A stretch of DNA of 41,735 bases from Phycisphaerae bacterium (GCA_029260035.1 JAJDEA010000169.1:1-41735), one strand, 5' to 3'; shown: positions 9,624 to 18,957, counted from the first letter of the stretch. Program-made: numbers and translations. The notes: a model not told the origin generated them from the sequence alone.

Positions 9624-10712
9624 TCACGCACCGACCATCGTTGGCTTCGCACCAACGGGCGACTTACCCGTAAGCTCATAGATATACGCCAAAATTTCCG
9701 CGATCGCATGGTATAACTTCTCGGGGACTTCCTCCCCTACTTCGACAGCGTGGTAAAGCGCCCGCGCCAACGGCTTGCGCTCAACAATCGGAATACCGTA
9801 TTCCGCCGCCAGTTGTCTTATTCTAAGTGCCATGTAGTCAGCCCCCTTCGCAACAACTTTCGGAGCAGGCATCGTCGTCGCATCATACTTAATCGCAACA
9901 GCCAGATGCGTCGGATTGGTCACAACGACATCCGCATCCTGCACGTCCTTCTTGAGTCGCTGCATCGACAGCTGAAGCTGGGCCTGTCGCCGCCGAGACT
10001 TGACCTTTGGGTCTCCCTCCATGCTTCGAAGCTCATCTTTGACCTCCTCCTTGGTCATACGCATATCCTTCTCGTGCTTGTATCGCTGCCAAGCGAAGTC
10101 AAGCAGCGCCATGACCAGCAGAACCGCGGAGATACGCATACCCATTTGAAAAGTCAGCGATGCCCCCAGCTGGAACACCTGGTAAGCACCCAGCGAGACG
10201 GTGTACAAAATGGCTGGTATGAACTCGAGAAACGTTATGTAAGCCACCGCGCCTACCACCAGCAGTTTTCCTATGTTGATGACCGCCGTCATCACTGTTC
10301 GTGGAGAAAACAGTCGCTTGAATCCGTTGATCGGATTGACCTTATTTAAACTTGGCATCAAAGGCTGTGTCGTGAACAAAATTCCAATCTGCGCCCCAAC
10401 AATGACGAAAACAACCAGGAACAAAATAACCAACGAGGGCGCCAGCCTTTTCAACGTCTCCAAGACGACAGCTGTGGCGAATGGAAAAAGTGTATCCAGC
10501 TGCGTCGGCTCCTCCCACGCAAGCCCTGCCCGCATAATAACAACCAAGCTATTCCATATCGCTGGCCCAAACCAATCGAGCGTCCAAAGCGCGACAAACA
10601 AAAGGGCTGCCACGGACAAGTCCTGGCTTCTAGCCACCTTGCCCTGATTGCGCGAATCCTGTTTCCTTCGCGGCGTTGCTGGTTCAGTTTTTTCGTCGGC
10701 GCCAACGGCCAT
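9624..10712 (-). CDS. flhB: Flagellar export switch protein FlhB
   Basis: 362 aa. Export-gate membrane protein that switches substrate class from rod/hook to filament once the hook is complete. Seen: N-terminal KTEPATPRRKQDSRNQG, the usual cytoplasmic lead; four membrane helices (about 33-62, 90-112, 143-168, 185-208); and the autocleavage motif NPTH at 266-269 within VVTNPTHLAVAIKYD. Autocleavage between N and P should therefore be possible. It partners with FliK, which is encoded upstream in the same operon. 105 nt separate it from fliR. Confidence 0.98.
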   Translation of the reverse strand: MAVGADEKTEPATPRRKQDSRNQGKVARSQDLSVAALLFVALWTLDWFGPAIWNSLVVIMRAGLAWEEPTQLDTLFPFATAVVLETLKRLAPSLVILFLVVFVIVGAQIGILFTTQPLMPSLNKVNPINGFKRLFSPRTVMTAVINIGKLLVVGAVAYITFLEFIPAILYTVSLGAYQVFQLGASLTFQMGMRISAVLLVMALLDFAWQRYKHEKDMRMTKEEVKDELRSMEGDPKVKSRRRQAQLQLSMQRLKKDVQDADVVVTNPTHLAVAIKYDATTMPAPKVVAKGADYMALRIRQLAAEYGIPIVERKPLARALYHAVEVGEEVPEKLYHAIAEILAYIYELTGKSPVGAKPTMVGA

Positions 10713-10817
10713 CGTTTCTTAATCCTTAGCGCAATCGCTTTCTTGCTGTACTGATCGCAATTCGTTTTTCTCCGAAAAACTGCCCTACAACAGCGTTTGT
10801 ACAAGTAACGAAAATGC

Positions 10818-11624
10818 CTACGTCAGTGCAAACGCTTCGCGCACCAGCGCCAACCCTTCCGAGATGTTCTGCACAAGCGCATCTTCATATACCGTAAATC
10901 CAATTGATCCAGCTCCCAGGGCTATGATGACACGAAGAGTAAACCCAACCGAAAGAATGTTGAGTTGCGGAATCGTTCGAGACAAGAAGCCCAACGCAAC
11001 CGTCGTCAGGAACAAAGCTACCAATACAGGCCCTGCCAAACGCAACCCGAGCAAGAATGCAGACGTCAGCATCTCAATGAGCAGGAGCAGAATCGAATCG
11101 GTGAACTGAAATGACAACAAAGGAATCGTTCCGAACGTGTCGAGCAAAGCCGAAATGGCTGCACGATGCCCACCCAACAACAAGAAGAACAGTGTCATAA
11201 CAATAGCATACACTTGACCGACAATAGTCACTTGCTCATTTTGCGTTGGGTCAAAAACCTGCCCCAACGCGATGCCCGCCTGCTGTCCAACCATACGGCC
11301 GCTTACTGTCGCCGCTGTCAAGATGATGGTTAGCGCCAAACCCATAGAGATACCGATCATCAATTCACCTATGCCGCCAATCACCAAGATCGGCACGGAT
11401 GCTTGCACGGGAACGTCTCTGCCGACCAGCGGGAAGATCATCGCAGCCATGACAATCGCCAGCCCACTACGAACGCGCAGAGGAATCGCGGTGCTGCCAA
11501 AAATCGGCGCGGTAAGCATCAACCCGGAAATGCGGAAGAGCACCAGTGCATAGGCTGGTAGCGCCATCGGGATTTCAAGAATAGACCAAGGCAATCGTTC
11601 GGTTCCTATGACAATTCGTCTCAT
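10818..11624 (-). CDS. fliR: Flagellar export gate protein FliR
   Basis: 268 aa. Integral membrane component of the FliPQR core channel. Seen: hydrophobic throughout, with LVLFRISGLMLTAPIFGS at about 28-45, the segment VGQQAGIALGQVFDPTQNEQ at about 112-131, which is diagnostic of FliR, and at least five membrane helices. The first 19 residues are less conserved; a later ATG (residue 20, MALPAYALV) is an alternative start. The order fliO-fliP-fliQ-fliR-flhB-flhA is the common one. Confidence 0.96.
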   Translation of the reverse strand: MRRIVIGTERLPWSILEIPMALPAYALVLFRISGLMLTAPIFGSTAIPLRVRSGLAIVMAAMIFPLVGRDVPVQASVPILVIGGIGELMIGISMGLALTIILTAATVSGRMVGQQAGIALGQVFDPTQNEQVTIVGQVYAIVMTLFFLLLGGHRAAISALLDTFGTIPLLSFQFTDSILLLLIEMLTSAFLLGLRLAGPVLVALFLTTVALGFLSRTIPQLNILSVGFTLRVIIALGAGSIGFTVYEDALVQNISEGLALVREAFALT

Positions 11625-11673
11625 GCAACGCTACGCATACGCGACGTCATTCGTATTCGGGCAACACGTTCCG

Positions 11674-11934
11674 CTACCAGGGAAACGTCCCCAGCATTTC
11701 CTTCGCATAGGCCACCATGGCGTCTGCAATCCAGGGAATAAAGATAGCAGCCGCAACGGCCATGGCTGCGATTTTCGGGACAAACGTCAGCGTCTGCTCT
11801 TGAAGCTGCGTAACCGCCTGAAACAGAGAGATCGTCAAGCCTACTGCAAGACCAATGAGCAGAATCGGAGCCGATGTAGTCAGCGCGATCCAAAACGCAT
11901 GCCGACCAATTTCCAAAGCCTCTGATAGATCCAT
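11674..11934 (-). CDS. fliQ: Flagellar export gate protein FliQ
   Basis: 86 aa, normal for the family. Two membrane helices (about 17-37 and 51-72) that wrap the FliP/FliR core. Seen: SAPILLIGLAVGLTISLFQAVTQLQEQTL, with the conserved QAxTQ(I/L)QEQTL part intact, followed by VPKIAAMAVA. GGAAGAG lies immediately upstream of the ATG at 11934. 25 nt separate it from fliP and 49 nt from fliR. Confidence 0.97.
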   Translation of the reverse strand: MDLSEALEIGRHAFWIALTTSAPILLIGLAVGLTISLFQAVTQLQEQTLTFVPKIAAMAVAAAIFIPWIADAMVAYAKEMLGTFPW

Positions 11935-11959
11935 CTCTTCCTCCGAACAAACACCTACG

Positions 11960-12823
11960 CTATTGCGAAAAACTACCCAAGAGCGTCTCTACAACCAAAT
12001 GCCAACCGTCCGCCAACACAAAAAGAAGCAACTTAAACGGCAATGATATCAAGACGGGCGGCAGCATCATCATGCCCATCGATATCAATATCGTGGCGAT
12101 GACCATGTCAATCACCAGGAACGGAAGATATATCCGAAACCCCATGATAAATGCTGTCTTGAGTTCACTAAGAATAAATGCCGGAATCATGGCAGAAAGA
12201 GGAACGGATGCGATTTCTATTTCCTCCGACGTAGGAATCTCCCTGCCCTCGGCATACTCGAGAAATAGATAGACGTCTTCGTAGTTCTCCGCCCGCTCAA
12301 TTTGACGGTACATGAATTCCTTCATATGGCCCGCCACAAGTTCAAAAGACTCCCCCTGACTCAAATCGTTATCGAAATATGGAGTCACTGCCTCTTTTTG
12401 AATTTTCTGCCAGGTCGGCGCCATAATCGGAATCGTAAGAAAAAGCGAAAGCCCCAACAAAACCTGTCCCGGGGGAAGCTGTGGAGTGCCAATAGCTTGA
12501 CGTAAAAGCGCAAGAACCACAATGATTCGGGGAAACGCCGTAGTCATCACCAAGATGGATGGAACAAGGGTGAGGACCGTCAGCAGGACGAGAATCTGCA
12601 GCGTCGCGCTAACACCTTTCTTGTCCTGTGCGGCTGGCAGAATTTTGGTTATGTCGGGAATATGGAAAGGACTGGCTTCACTTGCCAGAGGCGTGGAAAT
12701 CGATGCGCCGGGCGTCGGGTTTAGGCCGGAATTCTGGGCGTACGCCAACTGACCTGATGAGACGATCACCAGCGCAAGAGCTGTCAGAAGACAGCGCGAC
12801 CATGAACATCCATGTTTCCACAT
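11960..12823 (-). CDS. fliP: Flagellar export gate protein FliP
   Basis: 287 aa from ATG 12823. Core pentameric channel subunit of the flagellar export gate. Seen: cleavable signal peptide (about 1-30, ending AYAQ), a linker, a membrane helix in the segment LQILVLLTVLTLVPSILVMT, then TAFPRIIVVLALLRQAIGTPQLPPGQVL, a FliP signature, and C-terminal helices (FIMGFRIYLPFLVIDMVIA and MMMLPPVLISLPFKLLLFVL). I chose ATG 12823 because a GGAG lies 9 nt upstream; an in-frame TTG at 12838 would add five residues. It follows fliO by 54 nt. Confidence 0.97.
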   Translation of the reverse strand: MWKHGCSWSRCLLTALALVIVSSGQLAYAQNSGLNPTPGASISTPLASEASPFHIPDITKILPAAQDKKGVSATLQILVLLTVLTLVPSILVMTTAFPRIIVVLALLRQAIGTPQLPPGQVLLGLSLFLTIPIMAPTWQKIQKEAVTPYFDNDLSQGESFELVAGHMKEFMYRQIERAENYEDVYLFLEYAEGREIPTSEEIEIASVPLSAMIPAFILSELKTAFIMGFRIYLPFLVIDMVIATILISMGMMMLPPVLISLPFKLLLFVLADGWHLVVETLLGSFSQ

Positions 12824-12877
12824 CTTGCGCGACTCCAACGCGCCCAGTCACCCACATGCATCCGTGCAGCGGGGTGT

Positions 12878-13756
12878 TTACGACGATTGCATAGCCTTCA
12901 GCTTCTGAAGTAAATCACTCATCGGCTTCGAAGCCGTATCACGATTCATGACAGGTTCCATGGCTGAAGACGAATGATCCGCAGCTTCATTTCTCGTCGA
13001 AAATAGATCCTGCTTCGAGTTGAATTGGTTTTCTTCTTTTGCGAGCAGAGTCCCAAATAAAGTCTTCCGCGCAGGCGTACTTGTTTCAGCACGCGAAAGA
13101 ATCTCCGCCACCTGCGCTTGATCCGTGATTTCCGTCAATGCCGAAATACTGTCGCCCGCATGCCCAACCATAATAAGTCGATCACTAATTTGCACAAGAG
13201 CAATGTGGTGCTTGGGCGTCAAATTCGCCCGAGCAACGATTCGAAGCACACGGCTATTAGCTACCCCAACGGAAGGCACGAAGCGGCGCACCAGCCAGTA
13301 AGCAACGACTACCAATGCAAGTACAACAACCAGCGCCCCCCCACTTCGCACAAGGCCCCAAAAATCGCTCGAGTTAGACTTGGGTTTCCCCACTTCCGAA
13401 TTCACCGCGCGTCGCCGATTTGCACTGCGCTTTGCAAGTTTAGGCCTGGCTTGACTCGTGTCAGGATTCTTTGAAACGCCCGCTGCCACGTCGCTCGTTT
13501 TCTCGACAACGTCAATTGCAGGGGTATCCCATTGTTTCTCTCCAGCCGTTATGTCTGTTCCACCCGGATCAAGATCGACACCCACGTTGGCTGCAGATCT
13601 GACTTCTTTCCCACCAACACTCGAACCGCCATCCGATGATGCACCGTAGCTGTCTTGAATAGCCAAGAAGAATGCCGAGACAATCGCAAGAATTACGAAT
13701 CGCTTGGAATAGTGCCTTAGTCGCGGCAGACTTTGGTGACGAATCCAAAATGCCAT
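12878..13756 (-). CDS. fliO: Flagellar biosynthesis protein FliO
   Basis: 292 aa. Membrane chaperone for FliP assembly. Seen: an N-terminal hydrophobic segment (about 20-40, likely signal or anchor), a long polar linker, a central membrane helix (about 133-152: GGALVVVLALVVVAYWLV) followed by the FliO domain with RVLRIVARANLTPKHHIALVQI and LIMVGHAGDSISALTEI. The C-terminal 80 residues are polar and variable. It is longer than typical FliO because of the linker and tail. Only 2 nt separate it from the fliN stop, so the two are probably coupled. Confidence 0.92.
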   Translation of the reverse strand: MAFWIRHQSLPRLRHYSKRFVILAIVSAFFLAIQDSYGASSDGGSSVGGKEVRSAANVGVDLDPGGTDITAGEKQWDTPAIDVVEKTSDVAAGVSKNPDTSQARPKLAKRSANRRRAVNSEVGKPKSNSSDFWGLVRSGGALVVVLALVVVAYWLVRRFVPSVGVANSRVLRIVARANLTPKHHIALVQISDRLIMVGHAGDSISALTEITDQAQVAEILSRAETSTPARKTLFGTLLAKEENQFNSKQDLFSTRNEAADHSSSAMEPVMNRDTASKPMSDLLQKLKAMQSS

Positions 13757-13758
13757 AA

Positions 13759-14616
13759 CTACGCCGTAATCCTATGAGGGTCATGCGTAAGGACTTCGCT
13801 TATCCGCACGCAAAAGTAGTCATTAAGAACGAGCACTTCGCCTCGCGCAACCAAACGGTCGTTGACCATAACATCGACAGGATCACCAGCCAGTTTGTCC
13901 AGCTCTACAACGCTGCCCGAAGCGAGCCTAAGCACATCCTCAACAAGCATTCGCGTTCGACCAAGCAAAATCTTCACGCGAAGGTCAACATCGCTCAGCA
14001 TCGTGACCCGCTTGGCGTCTACACCGGGTATGGAAACGGATTCAAATGTAGAGAGGTCCGGCGCTTTGGTATCAAGACGAGGCGGAGGTGGCGCAGCCGC
14101 AACGGCTGCTTCTGCTGCTGCTTTTTCTTCAGAAGCACGCTGCTCCGTTGCCTGATTTTCTTCTTCAATCGCAGCCTGCATCGCAGCCGCAGCTTCGTCA
14201 AATGGTCGCCCAAGCGTATCCAATCGTTCGTCGGAAGCGCTGTCTGGCTCTGGTTCAGCCGAACTTTCTTCGTCGCCCGCCGCACCGGACATCAACGCAT
14301 CAATATCTGATTGGTCAAAGTCGCCCGAATCATCCTGAGCTTGATCGGAGGGCGTGGAAGTATCGGCGGCATCTTCTCCCGTAGGGTCGCCACCAGCCAT
14401 AAGCGCATCAATATCGCCCTGATCGAATGAATCGCTCGATCCGGAATCGACACCTGCATCAGCGTCACTTTCCGAAGAATCGGCCAACGGGTTTTCGTCT
14501 GGAGAATTGTCCGACGCACCTTCCGCACCGCCACCTGAGAGCAGCGCATCGATATCGTCCTGGCTAAACCCACTTTCGTCGGCACTACCCGCTTGGTCTT
14601 CCGGTTTCTCGCCCAC
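13759..14616 (-). CDS. fliN: Flagellar switch protein FliN with three FliM-like IDAL motifs at the N-terminus
   Basis: 285 aa, about twice the length of a simple FliN. The C-terminal 206-276 region is a SpoA (FliN/FliM C-terminal) domain: [23 protein letters not shown] then [17 protein letters not shown] and [19 protein letters not shown]. The N-terminus is a long acidic, probably disordered region with three repeats: [13 protein letters not shown] (17-29), [13 protein letters not shown] (64-76) and [13 protein letters not shown] (100-112). This resembles the SQxEIDALL element at the FliM/FliY N-terminus that binds CheY-P. An Ala/Glu helix follows (about 140-178). No CheC-like domain as in FliY is visible. 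GTG start at 14616 is supported by AGGAG 6 nt upstream. No fliM lies between fliL and fliN. Confidence 0.93.
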   Translation of the reverse strand: MGEKPEDQAGSADESGFSQDDIDALLSGGGAEGASDNSPDENPLADSSESDADAGVDSGSSDSFDQGDIDALMAGGDPTGEDAADTSTPSDQAQDDSGDFDQSDIDALMSGAAGDEESSAEPEPDSASDERLDTLGRPFDEAAAAMQAAIEEENQATEQRASEEKAAAEAAVAAAPPPPRLDTKAPDLSTFESVSIPGVDAKRVTMLSDVDLRVKILLGRTRMLVEDVLRLASGSVVELDKLAGDPVDVMVNDRLVARGEVLVLNDYFCVRISEVLTHDPHRITA

Positions 14617-14692
14617 AGGCCTCTCCTAGTCGGTACTCCGGCGCAACGCCGAGTATCGATAATTATCGGAGAAACAACGAGTTACGCGACAC

Positions 14693-15226
14693 TCAAACCC
14701 CCGCGTTGGATTGCAGCATTTCCGGGATTAACACATCCCTTATTAACTCAGGATTGTCAAACAGCCTGCTAAGTTCGAACTTGATTCGGCGCTTGATTGT
14801 TTCCAGCCCAGGTTCATTCAAATGCTTCGGCTCAACACTGCGAATGACGAAATTGACGCGATCACGAATTCGCGCACGCTTTGCGCTAACCAGTTTCTTG
14901 GATTCTTCCTCTTTGTCAGCATCTACCAGTGCTGAAACGCGCAAATGGAACGAGATGAATTTCCCGGAGACCTTGTTGCTAGGCCTGCACTCCGCCAGTT
15001 CGATCTCAGCGTAGTCAGGCTGGGTTGCACTCTCAGCGTCATCAGCACCGCCAGCACCTGCTACCGAGGCCGGTGGAACCGGACTTAGGGCATTGGCCAC
15101 AAAGTAGATGCCGACACCTTCTCCAATCATCAATATCGCAACGATGATCAGTTGCATCTTTCGCTTGCTTCCCCCCTTAGCCTGGGGTTCTTGGGGCGCT
15201 TGATTATCTTGCGCTTCATCGGGCAT
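14693..15226 (-). CDS. fliL: Flagellar basal body-associated protein FliL
   Basis: 177 aa from ATG 15226. Single-pass inner membrane protein that assists the stator. Seen: short polar N-terminus, one membrane helix (MQLIIVAILMIGEGVGIYFV, about 24-43), and a periplasmic FliL domain with YAEIELAECRPSNK, FISFHLRVSALVD and the C-terminal LIRDVLIPEMLQSN. ATG 15226 is preferred over the upstream start at 15247 because GAAGGAG lies 7 nt before it. The start overlaps the motB stop by 11 nt. The expected next gene, fliM, is absent; fliN begins 76 nt after the stop. Confidence 0.93.
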   Translation of the reverse strand: MPDEAQDNQAPQEPQAKGGSKRKMQLIIVAILMIGEGVGIYFVANALSPVPPASVAGAGGADDAESATQPDYAEIELAECRPSNKVSGKFISFHLRVSALVDADKEEESKKLVSAKRARIRDRVNFVIRSVEPKHLNEPGLETIKRRIKFELSRLFDNPELIRDVLIPEMLQSNAGV

Positions 15227-15980
15227 CGGAGGACTCCTTCTGATCATCTGCCAGCGACGAGCCAGCGTAGTCGTCGATAAGGTCCTCCGTAACCAGAATC
15301 TCGACGCGACGATTCAACGCGCGTCGTTCGTCCGTGTAAGCCTGCTTCGCAAGTGGCTCGGCATCACCCACCGCAATGGGGAGGAGACGAATCTTGCGAA
15401 CACCAACCGCTTCCAACTCCCGTGCAACCGCTTTCGCTCTCGCATAAGACAAGTCGCGAGCATCTTCATATATCGAATCTCGAGGCAACGGTTCGCGTGT
15501 CGCATGCCCGCGAATCAAGATTTTCGTGTTGTAGCCACGAAGGGTAACCGCCGCCTTGCCTAAAAGTTCCTTGGCAGATGGTTTGAGCGTCGCGCTAAAT
15601 CGCTCAAATGTGATTCGACCACCAATAACTACCTGGATGCCATCGCGGACGTTCGTTACGCGGAACCGCTTGCCATGGATACCCTCTTCGTCGGAATCCC
15701 CCTTCTTGTTTTCGTAATCAGGGACGTCGATCTCGAGCAACTTCATAATAATCGAGTTCATCGGGGCATCCTTGATCGGCGTATTGCCAACCTTCCCGAC
15801 ATACCCGCCAAACGCCTGGCGAAGAGACTCCATCACCTCTTGAAATCGCTCGTCCTTTTTCACCTCACTCATAGACACGATGATGACAAAGAAACACAGG
15901 AGCAACGTCATCGCATCGCCGTAGGTTACCATCCATTCCGGCGCCCCTTTTGGCGCCTCGGGTTGTTTGCTCTTAGCCAT
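15216..15980 (-). CDS. motB: Flagellar motor stator protein MotB
   Basis: 254 aa. Peptidoglycan-anchored stator subunit. Seen: a short cytoplasmic N-terminus, one membrane helix with the proton-accepting aspartate (EWMVTYGDAMTLLLCFFVI, D22), a plug/linker (about 45-110) and an OmpA-like domain (about 115-235) with ILIRGHATREPLPRD, LSYARAKAVARELEAVGV, LPIAVGDAEPL and NRRVEILV. The aspartate and the OmpA residues are intact, so it should be functional; a proton or sodium preference cannot be read. It follows motA by 15 nt. Confidence 0.96.
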   Translation of the reverse strand: MAKSKQPEAPKGAPEWMVTYGDAMTLLLCFFVIIVSMSEVKKDERFQEVMESLRQAFGGYVGKVGNTPIKDAPMNSIIMKLLEIDVPDYENKKGDSDEEGIHGKRFRVTNVRDGIQVVIGGRITFERFSATLKPSAKELLGKAAVTLRGYNTKILIRGHATREPLPRDSIYEDARDLSYARAKAVARELEAVGVRKIRLLPIAVGDAEPLAKQAYTDERRALNRRVEILVTEDLIDDYAGSSLADDQKESSDAR

Positions 15981-15995
15981 AATGAAACATCTTGA

Positions 15996-16775
15996 CTAGG
16001 CCGCCTCAGCCGACAAATCCAAAGCAGCCCGTGCGCGGTTGGGCAGGAATGTCTTCAGCTTCTGCTCAACAATCCTCGGATTGTCGCCGGACTGAATGGA
16101 CATGACCCCCTTTATAATAATCATCTTCAGCATCAACTCTTCTCGGCTTCGAAGCCCAAGCTTGTCGGCCATCGGCTGGGCTATCAAGTTCGCCAGGAGC
16201 GCACCATATAGTGTTGTGAGCAGCGCAACCGCCATCGCCGGGCCAATGGAACTCGGATCGCTCATGTTCTGAAGCATGATAACCAGCCCAATGAGCGTAC
16301 CGATCATGCCAAAAGCAGGCGCATATTTTCCAATATTATCAAAAAGGGCTTTGCCTTCAGAATGCCTCGCTTCAACAGCTTCGAGGTCACTCACCATAAT
16401 CGCCTCGATCAAATCGGGGTCCGTGCCATCAACAGCCATTTGCACACCCGACACAAGAAACGGGTCCTTAATATCAGCCGCCACATTCTCCAAGGCGAGA
16501 ATCCCGTCGCGACGCGCGATTTCTGCGAAACCCACAAGATCCGTAATCAGCTCGTTTGGATCATTGGACTTGGCAAAAAAACAATTCTTGACCACCTTGG
16601 CAACGCCCAGGATATTGCGCAGTGGAAAGCTAATCATGGCTGCGCTCACCGCCCCACCCAAGACAATTGCAACAGACCCGGCATCTGAAAACGCGCCGAT
16701 GTCGGACTTGCTCATAACCGCCCAGAGCAAGAGCGCTGTTCCCATCACCAAGCCAACAATAGTCGAAATGTCCAT
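15996..16775 (-). CDS. motA: Flagellar motor stator protein MotA
   Basis: 259 aa. Ion-channel subunit of the stator, partner of MotB. Seen: four membrane helices (about 1-20, 30-50, 148-172, 180-202), with the conserved segment KYAPAFGMIGTLIGLVIML (about 150-168) and AVALLTTLYGALLANLIA (about 182-199) containing the family's Pro/Gly/Thr residues. The cytoplasmic loop between helices 2 and 3 carries the charged region that contacts FliG. The gene starts at ATG 16775, 169 nt after flbD, the largest gap in this part of the cluster, so an internal promoter is possible. Confidence 0.97.
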   Translation of the reverse strand: MDISTIVGLVMGTALLLWAVMSKSDIGAFSDAGSVAIVLGGAVSAAMISFPLRNILGVAKVVKNCFFAKSNDPNELITDLVGFAEIARRDGILALENVAADIKDPFLVSGVQMAVDGTDPDLIEAIMVSDLEAVEARHSEGKALFDNIGKYAPAFGMIGTLIGLVIMLQNMSDPSSIGPAMAVALLTTLYGALLANLIAQPMADKLGLRSREELMLKMIIIKGVMSIQSGDNPRIVEQKLKTFLPNRARAALDLSAEAA

Positions 16776-16944
16776 GCTAAATGCCTACTCTATCCAACAA
16801 CGCCCGCGCACTATTCATTAGGTGATATCGTCTTACCAGCCGTGTGTCGTTAGGCCCATCGGCGCAGACCGGTAAGCCCCCAACTCATTCGTCGCTCGCC
16901 CGATAAAGCCAGCCCATACGAATCCCCGCCCGCCAGCCAAGTCA

Positions 16945-17139
16945 TCAAACGACTTGAAAGCCCCGAATCTGCCGGTTGTATTCGATGGCCCGGCCGACAA
17001 TTTCATCCACAGATTCTCGGACGATAATCGTGTCGCCGTTAATCAAGGTCACGATCGTATCGGGCGTGGATTCGAGCATCTTGATAAGTTCGGCATTAAC
17101 CACAACGGTGCGATCATCCAGGCGCGTCACTCGAATCAT
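16945..17139 (-). CDS. flbD: Small flagellar protein FlbD (SwrD family)
   Basis: 64 aa. Recognised from MIRVTRLDDRTVVVNAELI and the following LESTPDTIVTLINGDTIIV, the standard FlbD/SwrD pattern, with length as expected. In Bacillus SwrD the protein raises swarming motor power, probably through the stator; the same is likely here as it lies directly before motA. It follows flgE by 54 nt. It is not the Caulobacter transcription factor of the same name. Confidence 0.93.
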   Translation of the reverse strand: MIRVTRLDDRTVVVNAELIKMLESTPDTIVTLINGDTIIVRESVDEIVGRAIEYNRQIRGFQVV

Positions 17140-17193
17140 CGTTCTGCACTCCGCTGGCTCATCATAAACCAGATAATCGAATTACCAGCCCGT

Positions 17194-18891
17194 CTAGCGT
17201 GCAAGCAGCAACAACTCCTGCAACAGCTCATCCGCAACACGCACTACACGACTTGCGGACGAAACCCCGGTTTGCGCCTGAATCAGGTTTACAAACTCCC
17301 GCGCAATCTCGACGTTCCCTTCCTCAAGCGCACCGGCTCGAATGGCTCCCGCCGAACCGGTAAGCGGTGCGGCTAGGTTCGCAGTGCCTGAATTCACACC
17401 TGCCAAAAAGGTATTATCCGCCTGCGCAACAAGCCCTTCGTTGTTGGCAAACGTAGCCAAGGCTACCTGCCCTAACACTTCGGTTTGCTGATTCGAAAAC
17501 GCCGCCGTAACGACACCTTCGTCATCTATGGAATATCCACTCATGATGCCCGCCTGTGCTCCGTCCTGGCTGGCCATGATCAGTTCTGACGATCCATCTG
17601 TGCTCGCAAGTCCTGTCAGGCCGGACAGGTCAAGCGTAAATGCCAAGGGCGTGGAAGCACCAGTATTCGCTCGGTCAATTGACAAGTCCGCACCGGTCGC
17701 AGAAACAAATTGACCATTTGCGTCAAATGTAATCGTTCCCGTTCCAAGCGCCGGACTCAGATCGGTGTCACCCGCGGACTCGGCGAAGAAACGCCAGGAC
17801 GTGCCGGTATCCGACTTGGATTCGAGCGAAGCGCGAACGCGAACTTCAACCAGATTTCCGAGAGAATCAAACACGCCAAAACTCGTTGTGACACCTTCGC
17901 CCACCGCTGGCTCCAGCGTCGCAAAGGAAAATGGCGATGCGATCGAACCATTGAGATTGACGACCGATGCCGCGTCCATGCCGATCGCATTGATCTCGCC
18001 GAAATTCGAAGAAACAACGATCGAACCCGCCGGAAAAGTCGAACCATCTGCGATCGTAACACCCGGCGTCCCGCCTGATGCAGGATCGGTGTTGACACCC
18101 AAAACCGTCTCGAATTGCTGTGCAAGGCTCCCTAACGTATTGCCCGTCGTCCCAACGATGAAAGTCGACTCTGGTATCGACACACCGCCCTTTATCGCAT
18201 TGAGCCTGAGTTCGTCGCCAGCCTGGAAAAGCGGCAACCCATTGACATCAACCAAATCTGTAAGCGTCGTATTGGCTGTCGCCGCAGTTCCTCCCGCCGT
18301 CGTCAAAGCCTGCGAAACCACAACTGCTCCAGCCGACGCCGTGTTCGTATTGCTGTCCAGCTGGCCGTCCATCACTACCTGTGACGTCTCAATGGCGGTA
18401 CTGGCGGAGCCAAGCGGAATCACCAGATTGGAAAGGGCACCCACATTGATCTGACCATCAGCGCCCGCTGAAAAAACTTGTACTTCTTTTCCACCCGCAG
18501 AGACAAGTGACTGATTCGCATCAAGGCGAAAAGAACCGTCCCGCGTATAGATCTGCGTTCCATTAGGTTCGTTCAACACAAAAAACCCATCGCCGTCAAT
18601 GGCCAAGTCACTTGGGAAACCCGTTGCCTGAATATTACCTTGAAGGAAATTCCGCTGAACGGTAGCCACACCAGACCCTCGACCAATCTGCTGGGGAGCG
18701 GTCCCACCTGATGTTGCGCTAGGTGCCGAACCCTCTTCGACAGTATCATAAAGAAGAGTCTCAAAGAGCGTTCGCTGCCCTTTGAACGCAGTCGTGTTCA
18801 GATTAGCAAGATTGTCACCAACCGTATCGACACCGACTCCGTTGCTTCGTATACCGGTGAAGCCCGTTAGCATTGTTGACGTTAAGGACAT
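17194..18891 (-). CDS. flgE: Flagellar hook protein FlgE
   Basis: 565 aa, longer than enteric FlgE (about 400) because of an expanded surface domain. Seen: N-terminal D0/D1 with MLTGFTGIRSNGVGVDTVGDNLANLNT and TAFKGQRTLF (about 8-45), the FlgE-type LAIDGDGFFVLNEP and YTRDGSFRLDANQSLV (about 101-131), a long Ala/Ser/Thr/Gly-rich central region, and the C-terminal D0 with ALEEGNVEIAREFVNLIQAQ and ending ELLQELLLLAR. The central part is low in aromatic residues, as usual for exposed hook domains. A large antisense open frame overlaps it but is a shadow. It starts 66 nt after the flgD stop. Confidence 0.96.
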   Translation of the reverse strand: MSLTSTMLTGFTGIRSNGVGVDTVGDNLANLNTTAFKGQRTLFETLLYDTVEEGSAPSATSGGTAPQQIGRGSGVATVQRNFLQGNIQATGFPSDLAIDGDGFFVLNEPNGTQIYTRDGSFRLDANQSLVSAGGKEVQVFSAGADGQINVGALSNLVIPLGSASTAIETSQVVMDGQLDSNTNTASAGAVVVSQALTTAGGTAATANTTLTDLVDVNGLPLFQAGDELRLNAIKGGVSIPESTFIVGTTGNTLGSLAQQFETVLGVNTDPASGGTPGVTIADGSTFPAGSIVVSSNFGEINAIGMDAASVVNLNGSIASPFSFATLEPAVGEGVTTSFGVFDSLGNLVEVRVRASLESKSDTGTSWRFFAESAGDTDLSPALGTGTITFDANGQFVSATGADLSIDRANTGASTPLAFTLDLSGLTGLASTDGSSELIMASQDGAQAGIMSGYSIDDEGVVTAAFSNQQTEVLGQVALATFANNEGLVAQADNTFLAGVNSGTANLAAPLTGSAGAIRAGALEEGNVEIAREFVNLIQAQTGVSSASRVVRVADELLQELLLLAR

Positions 18892-18957
18892 CGCTTTTCC
18901 TTCGTTTTTACTGTCGTAGTTTCGTCACAATCGAATTCTTGTACATTCAGCTCGCTG

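Noticed and set aside
14617..14692. Possible fliM between fliL and fliN
   Set aside because: Only 76 nt are available; FliM needs about 1 kb. No split or frameshifted fliM pieces are seen nearby.
16776..16944. Sigma-54 or sigma-28 promoter before motA
   Set aside because: TGGCTTTATCGGGCG has the wrong spacing for sigma-54, and GCCCGATAA lies on the opposite strand, so no support.
17765..18454. Long plus-strand open frame of 229 aa antisense to flgE
   Set aside because: Translates to a low-complexity Thr/Ser/Pro sequence, typical of an antisense shadow of the Ala/Thr/Gly-rich hook domain; flgE on the other strand is clear.
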